DNA of 18,289 bases, from positions 1 to 18,289 of the forward strand of contig JAEXWS010000122.1 in assembly GCA_023406225.1 (NCBI GenBank). Direction: 5' to 3'. The stretch comes from Bacillota bacterium. Lineage in GTDB: Bacteria > Bacillota > Clostridia > Oscillospirales > Oscillospiraceae. Both the position numbers and the translations under genes were made by a program. The notes under the pieces were generated by a model, which did no database searches, was not told the origin of the DNA, and saw nothing but the letters and a program-made list of their open reading frames with translations. The number at the start of each line of letters is the position of its first letter. The stretch's first letter is position 1. Positions 7,681 to 14,362 of the stretch are shown in pieces.

Positions 7681-7728
7681 TGAAAAGAAAGGGACCGCCC
7701 ATGGGCGGTCCCTTTCTTTTCATCATAT
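7675..7728. terminator. 54-nt perfect palindrome, bidirectional terminator of leu operon and the opposing gene
   Basis: Positions 7675-7701 and 7702-7728 are exact reverse complements, a 27-bp arm with CATG at the tip. The left arm includes the leuB stop codon. The GC-rich inner stem is flanked by A-rich and T-rich stretches on both sides, so either strand gives a hairpin followed by U-rich RNA. It sits between two convergent transcription units. The 125 bp from 7729 to the next stop codon at 7854 hold nothing I recognise. Confidence 0.9.
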
Positions 7729-7853
7729 GGGGAGGAGGCGGCCAGCCGCGCCTGCGGGCGCGTGCCGTGTGAGGCGTTTGGGCAAGCCGCTGGGAAAGAA
7801 CGCCTTCAGGCGGTCCCCTCCTGACCGGCTCCGCGGCTTTGGCGGCGCGCCGG

Positions 7854-10247
7854 TCACGATCCATGCGGAAGGGCCGCCGCCAGCGCCGCGTAGGCCGTCT
7901 CCGCGTCCGCGCCGTCCAGGGTCGAAACCAGGTCCAAAAAGGCCTGGTTCTCTTCGCTCAGCGCGATGGGCTGCATCCGGCCCGCGTTGTTCTCCTCCAG
8001 GAAGGCCCCCGTCTCCGCAACGCCGGTGACGAAGTCCTCCATATCCCCGGCGGAGAGCTGGGCGAAGGCCTGGCGGTACAGGTGGAACACGCTGTTCCAC
8101 GCGCCGGGATTGGACGCCTCCTGCAAAAGCCCCGTCCGGGCGGCCCGGAAAAAGCCGGGAAGCTGTTTGAGGGGCAGGTAGTAGTAGGCCGCCGCGTTGT
8201 AACAGGCGTCGAACTCCCCGGAGCCCTCCAGCTCCCGGGCGCACCGGGCGGCGGTGCCCTGGCCGGAGACGTTTCCGGCGCGCAGGGCGTTCACCATGAG
8301 GGTGGCCTTATAGTCCGTGTCGTCATAGACCTCCAGCCGGTCCAGCCGCTGGAGGATGGCCACGGCGTCGCCCCGGAGGGAGCCGTCCGCCAGACGGTCG
8401 AACTGGCTGGCGGCGTACAGGCTGCCCGCCTGGAACAGGGCGAAGACGGCGGCCGTGGTCCAAAGCGCCGCGGCGGCCAGCCGCCCCAGGGCCACGCGCC
8501 CCTCTTTGGGCGCGTGGCAGCGGATGATGAGCACGGCGAAGAGGACGAACACCACCACCTGGTAGACCTGGGTGGACCAGACCACCTCCGTCAGGGAGTG
8601 GGCGGTCATCATGGTGAGGCAGGCGGCCAGCATGGGGAAGAGGGGGTCCCCCTTCTCCCGGCGGCGCAGCAGCAGCCATGCGGCGCTGCCCAGCAGGAGG
8701 CAGAAGGCGGCCAGCCCCACGAGCCCCGCCTCGTCCATGATCTGGATGAACTGGTTGTGGATGTATTTGGACTCGTAATAAAAGCTCTGGACCGCCGTGA
8801 TCTGGCCCTCCACGCCGCCCAGGCCCCAGCCGATCAGCGGGCTCTGCTTCCAAAGGGCGATGCCGTCCCGGAAAAAGACCAGCCGCTGGATGAAGTTCTG
8901 ATTGGCCCACAGGCCCTGGAGCCGGTTGGCGGCGAAGCCCGGCAGCAGCTTGTATCCCAGGGGGACCTTCGTGCCGTCGGAGAGGGTGAGCGCGTCCAGG
9001 CGGCCCTCGCCGGAGAGATCGAACCACACGATCCTGGCGTCCTCCGGCACGGTGAAGGCGGCATCCGACAGGGCGCCCCGGTACAGCGGCGTGTTGGTGT
9101 GCATCATGAGCTGGGATTCGTTCTGGCTGTATACGGCGACGTCCGCATCCGCGCCCCGGGCCGCCACGGTATAGGCCCCCGGCGCAGGGTAGACCGCCCG
9201 GGAGAGGGTCTCTCCGGCGCTCAGGCGGACAGACCCGGTCACCTGGAACGCCAGCACGGCGTACAAAACGGCGGCCGCCGCCAGCGCGCCCCCGGCGATG
9301 GCGACGGCTTTGCCCCGGCCCTCCAGCGCCGCCGCCAGCCGCCGCCCGCCGAAGCGGTCCAGCGCCCAGACGGCGGGGCCGCAGGCCAGGGTCAGCAGCA
9401 CCGGGACCAGGGCCCCGCCGCCGGAAAGCCCCAGGAAGGGATAGGCGGCGAAGGCGCAGACCACCGTGACCGCCACGCACTCCAGCATGAGCAGAAACAG
9501 CGCCAGCCGGTTCCCCCTTCCGGCGCACAGCACGTACACCAGGCAGGTGAGGGCGAAGGCCGCCATGGCGCCCATGGAAAAGGAGAGGAAAAAGGCCAGG
9601 GCCTGCATCCCCAGGGCCAGGGCGGCGAAAAGCCGCCGCTTTTCATCCGCCGCCGTTTGGAAGAGGTACAGGGAGATCAGCAGTCCGAAGGCGAGAACGC
9701 CCGCGGAGACGTTGGCGTTGGAGAAGATGCCGGTGATGCGGACCCCGGCCTCGTATCCGATGGCGTTTGCCGGATAGGAGGACCCGGTGAGCCCCATGAG
9801 CCAGGAAAAGCCCCGGGAGAGCAGGCGGAGGGAGGAAGCGTCCACGCACAGCAGGGCCACCGCTGCGATCACGCCGCTGAGAGCGGCCAGCAGGCCCCGG
9901 AGCCGCTCTTTCTCCACCCGCACCAGCACCAGGCCGAACACCGCCAGGGCCGTCAGGGTCTTGACGCTCTCCCGGCCCGCATAGGCCCCGAAGGAGGACC
10001 ACAGGCCGGAGGCCAGGCTCACCAGGGCGTACAGCGCCACCGCCGCCGTCAGGGGGGAGAGCCGCCGGCGCAGCAAGTCCATGGGCCCCCGGCCGATGGA
10101 CAGCAGCAGATAGACGGCGGCCGCCGCCACGCCGCAGGCGCGGCTGATGCCGGTCATGGCGAAAAACAGCAGCGCCGGCAGCAGATAGGGGAACAGGCCC
10201 GCCAAGGGGTCCCGGATGGCCCGGGTCTCCCGGTTTGTATGTTTCAA
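7854..10247 (-). CDS. O-antigen ligase/polymerase family membrane protein (Wzy_C domain) with extracytoplasmic insert and soluble tail
   Basis: A 797-aa multispanning protein. Hydrophobic segments crowd residues 15-130, 180-335 and 505-610. The family landmarks are ITGIFSNANVSAG (171-183) and the Wzy_C core (about 455-575), with LIGWGLGGVEG and YIHNQFIQIMDEAGLVG (495-511), whose His497 is the conserved catalytic-region histidine. Such proteins polymerise or transfer undecaprenyl-linked glycans outside the membrane. In a Gram-positive this would be capsule, exopolysaccharide or wall polysaccharide. Two additions are odd: a roughly 100-residue hydrophilic stretch at 340-440 and a roughly 185-residue soluble, helical-looking C-terminus (612-797). 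Ordinary ligases are about 400-450 aa. The start is TTG at 10247, with GGAG 9 nt upstream inside the end of the glycosyltransferase gene and an in-frame TGA just before. One nucleotide separates the two genes, so they are coupled. Polymerase versus ligase cannot be decided. Confidence 0.85.
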   Translation of the reverse strand: MKHTNRETRAIRDPLAGLFPYLLPALLFFAMTGISRACGVAAAAVYLLLSIGRGPMDLLRRRLSPLTAAVALYALVSLASGLWSSFGAYAGRESVKTLTALAVFGLVLVRVEKERLRGLLAALSGVIAAVALLCVDASSLRLLSRGFSWLMGLTGSSYPANAIGYEAGVRITGIFSNANVSAGVLAFGLLISLYLFQTAADEKRRLFAALALGMQALAFFLSFSMGAMAAFALTCLVYVLCAGRGNRLALFLLMLECVAVTVVCAFAAYPFLGLSGGGALVPVLLTLACGPAVWALDRFGGRRLAAALEGRGKAVAIAGGALAAAAVLYAVLAFQVTGSVRLSAGETLSRAVYPAPGAYTVAARGADADVAVYSQNESQLMMHTNTPLYRGALSDAAFTVPEDARIVWFDLSGEGRLDALTLSDGTKVPLGYKLLPGFAANRLQGLWANQNFIQRLVFFRDGIALWKQSPLIGWGLGGVEGQITAVQSFYYESKYIHNQFIQIMDEAGLVGLAAFCLLLGSAAWLLLRRREKGDPLFPMLAACLTMMTAHSLTEVVWSTQVYQVVVFVLFAVLIIRCHAPKEGRVALGRLAAAALWTTAAVFALFQAGSLYAASQFDRLADGSLRGDAVAILQRLDRLEVYDDTDYKATLMVNALRAGNVSGQGTAARCARELEGSGEFDACYNAAAYYYLPLKQLPGFFRAARTGLLQEASNPGAWNSVFHLYRQAFAQLSAGDMEDFVTGVAETGAFLEENNAGRMQPIALSEENQAFLDLVSTLDGADAETAYAALAAALPHGS

Positions 10248-10248
10248 A

Positions 10249-11391
10249 TCAAATCACTCCTTGGAGATGTTCCGCCCGCTCCTCCGTGGGGAGCAGGGAG
10301 CGGTATTGGTCCATCACGATGGGAAGCACGCGCTCCAGCGCGTAGGGAGCCGCCGCCTGACGGGCGGCCGCGCCCAGGGCGGCGGCCAGGCCCGGCTCCT
10401 CCAGCAGCCGCTCCACGGCGGCCGCGAAAGCCGCCGCGTCGCCGTGGGGATAGAGCAGGCCCGTCAAACCGTCGGCCAGCAGGTCCGTGTGGCCCTTGAC
10501 GGCGCTGGCGGCGATGGGCAGGCCGCAGTACATGGCCTCCATGATGTTGAAGGGCAGCCCCTCGGACCGGCTGGCGGAGGCCGCGCCGTCCGCCAGGGCG
10601 TACAGGGGAGCCATCCGCGCCACCTGGCCGGGGAACACCGCCCGGTCCGCCACGCCCAGCTCCGCCGCCAGCGCCCGGCACTGCTCCAGCAGCGCGCCCT
10701 GCCCCGGCAGCAGCAGCTTCACCCGCGCCGGCAGCAGGGGAAGGGCCCGGAGCAGGATCTCCTGCCCCTTGCGGCGGGAGAATTCCGCGGCATAGAGCAG
10801 CACGAAGTCCGACGGGGAGAAACCGTATGTATCCCGCATGTCCGCGGCCTCGCCGGGGGAGCACTCCAGGCGGGAAAAATCCACGCCCACGCCGGGAATC
10901 CGGGCCGTTCGCCGCCCCAGGCGGTACCGGCGGGCGGTGCGGTCGTCCCAGGCGTTCATGGTCAAAAGCAGGTCCGTCTGGGGGGCGGTGAGCTTCTCCG
11001 CCGCCAGCAGCGCGGCGCGCTTCAAAGGCGGCGTGCCGTCGTCGAAGAGGTACCCGTGGGCCATGTTCACCAGAGGCGGCCGGGGGTCGACCCCCGCCGC
11101 CGCCCGGCGGGTGAAAAACGCCGCCAGGGACGTGTGGGCGCACACCAGGGCGTACCGGTTCTCCCGCATCAGCGCCCGCAACCGGCGCTGGGCGGCCAGG
11201 TTGGCCGGGGAGGCCATCCGTTTTTCAAACGGGAGGGGGAACACCGCGTCCGCCTCCGGCACCCGCTCCGCCGGACCGCCGCAGGCCGTGTGGACCTCCC
11301 AGCCCAGCTCCCGAAACGCCGCCAGGTAGGGGCGGTGGAAGTGGAGGATATGGGAGAACGTGGACGCGGTGAATAGCACGCGCTGCTTCAT
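10249..11391 (-). CDS. GT4-family glycosyltransferase
   Basis: A 380-aa GT-B fold glycosyltransferase, cytoplasmic or membrane-associated. The N-terminal acceptor domain begins RVLFTASTFSHILHFHRPYLAAFRELGWEV (residues 4-33) and includes VNMAHGYLF (108-116). The C-terminal GT4 domain has LLYAAEFSRRKGQEILLRA (198-216) and the EX7E pair Glu277/Glu285 in SEGLPFNIMEAMYCGLP, which binds the nucleotide-sugar donor. The start at 11391 follows a GGAGGTG ribosome site. The open frame extends to 11460 but those residues overlap the promoter and look non-coding. It is the first gene of a two-gene unit with the O-antigen polymerase-like protein, so it probably adds a sugar to the undecaprenyl-linked repeat unit. 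The sugar and linkage cannot be read from sequence. Confidence 0.9.
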   Translation of the reverse strand: MKQRVLFTASTFSHILHFHRPYLAAFRELGWEVHTACGGPAERVPEADAVFPLPFEKRMASPANLAAQRRLRALMRENRYALVCAHTSLAAFFTRRAAAGVDPRPPLVNMAHGYLFDDGTPPLKRAALLAAEKLTAPQTDLLLTMNAWDDRTARRYRLGRRTARIPGVGVDFSRLECSPGEAADMRDTYGFSPSDFVLLYAAEFSRRKGQEILLRALPLLPARVKLLLPGQGALLEQCRALAAELGVADRAVFPGQVARMAPLYALADGAASASRSEGLPFNIMEAMYCGLPIAASAVKGHTDLLADGLTGLLYPHGDAAAFAAAVERLLEEPGLAAALGAAARQAAAPYALERVLPIVMDQYRSLLPTEERAEHLQGVI

Positions 11392-11431
11392 GGGCACCTC
11401 CGGTTTGTTACGTTCGCATGACACAACTGTT

Positions 11432-11460
11432 ATTATATTTGACACTGTGTGGGATTTCAA
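11432..11460 (-). promoter_or_regulatory. Sigma-70-type promoter for the glycosyltransferase/polymerase pair
   Basis: On the minus strand, -35 TTGAAA (11460-11455), a 17-nt spacer and a perfect -10 TATAAT (11437-11432) precede the ATG at 11391. It shares most of its DNA with the promoter running the other way. Confidence 0.78.
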
Positions 11461-11467
11461 GTAGAAT
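11439..11467 (+). promoter_or_regulatory. Sigma-70-type promoter for the sugar-phosphate transferase
   Basis: A perfect -35 TTGACA (11439-11444), a 17-nt spacer and TAGAAT (11462-11467) place the start site near 11474, 26 nt before the ATG at 11500. Its -35 lies beside the minus-strand -10, and the minus-strand -35 lies just before its own -10, so the two promoters are interlocked. Confidence 0.8.
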
Positions 11468-11499
11468 AAAACTGGATTTTACCGAAGGGAGGCACGCCG

Positions 11500-12879
11500 A
11501 TGATCAAAGAGAACCAGCGCCTGCTGAATCAGCTCAACGTGTGTTCGGACGGCGTTTTGATCTTCTTCTCCCTTCTGCTGGCGTATTACATCCGCTTCCA
11601 CGTGCTCCGGGGCACGGTCTCCGTGCCCTTTTCGTCCTATCTGTGGCTGGCGGCGGCCGCGGCGGCGCTGTGCCTTTGCACCTATGCGGTGGCGGGGCTG
11701 TACGGGTCCTACCGGAGCGTCCGTTTCCACAAGGAGGCCCAAACCCTGCTGCTGGCGACGCTGCTGGACACGATGATCCTCATCACGGCGCTGTTCGTCT
11801 TCCGGCTAACGGAGATGTCCCGCTGGATGCTGGTGTTTTTCTGCGCGCTGAATTACGGGGCGCTTCTCAGCAAGCGGGCGCTGCTGCGGGTGGTGCTGCG
11901 GCGCTACCGCCGGATGGGTTACAACCAAAAGCACGTTTTGGTGGTGGGCGACGGGGCCATGGCCAAGAAGTATGTGGAGCGCATCCGCCAGGACCGGAAC
12001 CTGGGCTTTCAGGCGGACGGCTATGTGGCCGACGGCGCGTCCTGGCGGGACCTGGAGCGCCTGGGGGGATATGACCGGCTGGAGGAGATATTGGAGCAGA
12101 AGCGGCCCGACGAGGTGGTGGTGGCCATGTCGGCGGAGGAGTACCTTTTGACGGGCCGCATCATCACCGTGTGCGAAAAGACGGGCACCAAGCTCTCCCT
12201 CATCCCCTACTACGCGGACTACATGCCCTCCAACCCCCAGGTGGACAATATCGACGGCCTGCCCGTCATCAACCTGCGGCGCATCCCCCTGGACAATCTG
12301 GGCAACGCGGCGGTGAAGCGGACGATGGACATCCTGGGCGCGCTGGCTTTGATCGTTCTGACCTCGCCCGTCATGCTGCTGGCCGCCGTGGGGGTGAAGC
12401 TGTCCTCCCCCGGGCCTGTTTTGTTCCGCCAGGAGCGGGTGGGGCGGAACAAAAAGCCCTTTTTCATGTACAAATTCCGCTCCATGCGGGTGAACGACCG
12501 GGAGGCCACCGGCTGGAGCCGGGACGCGGACGACCGCAGGACCCGCTTCGGCTCCTTCATCCGCAAATGCTCCATCGACGAGCTGCCCCAGTTTTTCAAC
12601 GTGCTGAGGGGGGACATGAGCCTGGTGGGCCCCCGGCCGGAGGTGCCCCACTATGTGGAGCAGTTCAAGGAGGAGATCCCCCGGTACATGGTCAAGCACC
12701 AGGTCCGTCCCGGCATCACCGGCTGGGCCCAGGTGAACGGCTACCGGGGGGACACCTCCATTAAAAAGCGCATCGAGCACGACCTTTATTATATTGAGAA
12801 CTGGAACGTGTTTTTCGATTTAAAGATTTTATTGATGACCGTGGGGAAGAGCGTGAACAGCGAAAAGCTGGCGAAATGA
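11500..12879 (+). CDS. Polyisoprenyl-phosphate hexose-1-phosphate transferase (WbaP/WcaJ-like initiating transferase)
   Basis: A 459-aa membrane protein that should load the first sugar-1-phosphate onto undecaprenyl phosphate, starting repeat-unit synthesis for capsule or exopolysaccharide. Hydrophobic segments appear at about 15-35, 47-68, 82-102 and 107-125. A nucleotide-binding-like domain follows (KHVLVVGDGAMAKKYVERI, 144-162). The C-terminal bacterial sugar transferase domain starts at VKRTMDILGALALIVLTSP (272-290). It has PGPVLFRQERVG (304-315), KFRSMR, SIDELPQFFNVLRGDMSLVGPRPE with the catalytic-type Asp360-Glu361 pair, and RPGITGWAQVNGYRGDT. An AAGGGAGG ribosome site precedes ATG 11500. 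It is transcribed divergently from the glycosyltransferase/polymerase pair, which would act later in the same pathway. The sugar (glucose, galactose or another) cannot be assigned. Confidence 0.93.
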   Translation: MIKENQRLLNQLNVCSDGVLIFFSLLLAYYIRFHVLRGTVSVPFSSYLWLAAAAAALCLCTYAVAGLYGSYRSVRFHKEAQTLLLATLLDTMILITALFVFRLTEMSRWMLVFFCALNYGALLSKRALLRVVLRRYRRMGYNQKHVLVVGDGAMAKKYVERIRQDRNLGFQADGYVADGASWRDLERLGGYDRLEEILEQKRPDEVVVAMSAEEYLLTGRIITVCEKTGTKLSLIPYYADYMPSNPQVDNIDGLPVINLRRIPLDNLGNAAVKRTMDILGALALIVLTSPVMLLAAVGVKLSSPGPVLFRQERVGRNKKPFFMYKFRSMRVNDREATGWSRDADDRRTRFGSFIRKCSIDELPQFFNVLRGDMSLVGPRPEVPHYVEQFKEEIPRYMVKHQVRPGITGWAQVNGYRGDTSIKKRIEHDLYYIENWNVFFDLKILLMTVGKSVNSEKLAK

Positions 12880-12918
12880 AAAAGGAACTGCCGGAAGAGA
12901 TGGCGTTTTCCAGTTCAA

Positions 12919-12947
12919 GAGCGGGCCGTACGGTCCGCTCCCTTTTT
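12919..12947 (+). terminator. Rho-independent terminator after the sugar-phosphate transferase
   Basis: A 10-bp stem (12919-12928 with 12931-12940, one G-U pair) is followed by five Ts at 12943-12947. Its stem is nearly identical to the core of the palindrome at 14279-14338 on the far side of the two flavodoxin-like genes. Confidence 0.82.
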
Positions 12948-13060
12948 CAAACATGATGCGGATTTCGCGGTCTTGAAGGAAACGTTTTTTACCGAACGGG
13001 ATGTTTTGCTTGTCCGATCTGTGATATGATTAAAACAACGGCGATGGGAAGTGAAAAATA

Positions 13061-13603
13061 TTGAAACGGAAAGAGAAACCTCGTAAAAAATATCTGATGA
13101 TCACAACGCTGGAAAACGACTCTGCGGAAAACCAGATCGCTTACAGCGAACTGTGCCGGCATGTCGGCGTCTGCGAACTTGTGCTGGCGAAGAACATGAA
13201 GATCAACCACTGTATGGGCTGCAACGACTGCTGGATCGTGACCCCCGGCATTTGCTCCATTCATGACGATTATGAGCAGATATTTATTAAAATGCTTCAG
13301 TCTGATGTTGTTGTTTTCCTGACGGAAGCACACATGGGGTTTGTATGCAGCCGCATGAAAAACATGATCGACCGGATCCTGCCGCTGGTGACGATGCATT
13401 TGAAATGTCAGGACGGTCAAATGCGGCATTATTCCCGATACAACAAAACCCCGGACATGTCCATGCTTTATGTGGGCGCGGCGGATCACGACTACTTAAA
13501 TCTTTGGCTTGAACGCGTGCAGCTGAATCTCCACGGGGTTTCCCTGGGCGCCTTTGCATTTGACGACAGAGAGGAATGCTATCATGCACTTGCTCATCAT
13601 TAA
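13061..13603 (+). CDS. Flavodoxin-fold protein with iron-sulfur flavoprotein-type Cys motif
   Basis: A 180-aa protein of the FMN-reductase/flavodoxin superfamily. After the first strand (KYLMITTLEND) the expected GSPR-type FMN phosphate loop is missing. A compact cysteine motif follows, C-X2-C-X2-C-X7-C (Cys51, 54, 57, 65, in CMGCNDCW...GIC). This matches the spacing that binds a [4Fe-4S] cluster in Isf-type flavoproteins, and many FMN-reductase relatives also keep such cysteines. SDVVVFLTEAHMGFVCSRMKNMIDRILPL (85-113) is the typical flavin-side segment. The start is TTG at 13061 with GGGAAG upstream. A possible -10 (TATGAT, 13025-13030) precedes it, but I find no good -35. It overlaps the next gene by 20 nt. 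Function is unknown; an electron-transfer or NAD(P)H-dependent redox role is inferred. Confidence 0.78.
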   Translation: MKRKEKPRKKYLMITTLENDSAENQIAYSELCRHVGVCELVLAKNMKINHCMGCNDCWIVTPGICSIHDDYEQIFIKMLQSDVVVFLTEAHMGFVCSRMKNMIDRILPLVTMHLKCQDGQMRHYSRYNKTPDMSMLYVGAADHDYLNLWLERVQLNLHGVSLGAFAFDDREECYHALAHH

Positions 13604-14291
13604 CTGTTCGCCCCGTGTGAAGGCAAAAAGCAATACCAATATCGTTGTGAACGCCTTTGCGGAGGGCTATACAAAGGAGAAGAACACTGTTGAGATCTAC
13701 CATTTATCCGAGCTTGGAAAATGGGAGGAAATTCGGCGCGCCTTTTATCGCAATGAAAATATTTTGATGGCAATTCCGTTGTATGTGGAATGTATCCCGG
13801 GCATCCTGATCGAATTTTTGGAAAGTCTTGACCCGGGTGAAGTAAATGCAGGCGGCGGGAGGATGCTCAGCTTTATCTTGCAGGGTGGATTTCCGGAGGC
13901 CTCGCAATTACGCTGCGGGGAGAAATATCTGGAAAAGCTCCCCTCTTTTTTGAACTGCGCCTACGGCGGAACGCTGATCAAGGGCAATTTGTTTATCACA
14001 CACATGATGCCTAAGGAAACGGCGGATAAAATGGTTGCCCCTTTTATTCAAATGGGCGCCGCGTTTGCCCGGAACAACGGATTCAGCAAGGAAGAAGCGA
14101 ATCGGTTTGCGGCGCCTGAGTTTTTATCAAAGCCGAGCGTGGTCATTTCCACACTGTTTGGCCCTCTAAAGAAGGTGTTTTTCAACATATTCTTTCATAA
14201 AAACGGCTGCCGGGGAAAGCTGACGGACCGGCCCTACGAGAAGTATTTGCATGAAACAGAGCCGGGGAATGTCCCGCGGCAATCAGATTGA
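13584..14291 (+). CDS. Flavodoxin-fold / NADPH-dependent FMN reductase-like protein
   Basis: A 235-aa protein. The N-terminus MHLLIINCSPRVKAKSNT carries the CSPR...SNT phosphate-binding loop (residues 8-18) typical of the FMN-binding flavodoxin fold. NILMAIPLYVECIPGILIEFLESL follows as the next flavin-contacting strand and helix. Unlike the gene before it, it has no clustered cysteines. The last third (about 165-235) is an extension rich in Phe and Lys that I do not recognise. I chose ATG 13584 (GAGAGGA at 13568-13574) over an upstream in-frame ATG at 13554, because the fold begins there. It overlaps the preceding gene by 20 nt, so both are probably made together. Base composition of the pair is clearly less GC-rich than the neighbours, which suggests later acquisition. 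Confidence 0.78.
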   Translation: MHLLIINCSPRVKAKSNTNIVVNAFAEGYTKEKNTVEIYHLSELGKWEEIRRAFYRNENILMAIPLYVECIPGILIEFLESLDPGEVNAGGGRMLSFILQGGFPEASQLRCGEKYLEKLPSFLNCAYGGTLIKGNLFITHMMPKETADKMVAPFIQMGAAFARNNGFSKEEANRFAAPEFLSKPSVVISTLFGPLKKVFFNIFFHKNGCRGKLTDRPYEKYLHETEPGNVPRQSD

Positions 14292-14338
14292 ATTGAGGAG
14301 CGGGCCGTACGGCCCGCTCCTCAATTCAATCTGATTGC
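14279..14338. terminator. 60-nt perfect palindrome, bidirectional terminator between convergent genes
   Basis: Positions 14279-14308 and 14309-14338 are exact reverse complements (30-bp arms, centre at GTAC). The left arm contains the stop codon of the flavodoxin-like gene, and the minus-strand activator gene ends 25 bp beyond the right arm. There is no clean T-run, only a mixed A/T-rich outer arm, so terminator function is inferred from the position and from the GC-rich core shared with 12919-12942. Confidence 0.8.
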
Positions 14339-14362
14339 TTTAAAAGGCGCATTCCTTTGGAT

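Noticed and set aside
7839..10499. An 886-codon open frame on the plus strand opposite the O-antigen polymerase-like gene
   Set aside because: Its product is a low-complexity run of Gly, Arg, Gln, His and Pro with no fold signature, as expected for the antisense of a GC-rich gene. The minus-strand frame has clear membrane segments and Wzy_C motifs.
13002..13030. Promoter for the flavodoxin-like pair
   Set aside because: TATGAT at 13025-13030 is a fair -10, but TGTTTT at the right distance is a poor -35, and other hexamers have the wrong spacing. I mention it only in the gene entry.
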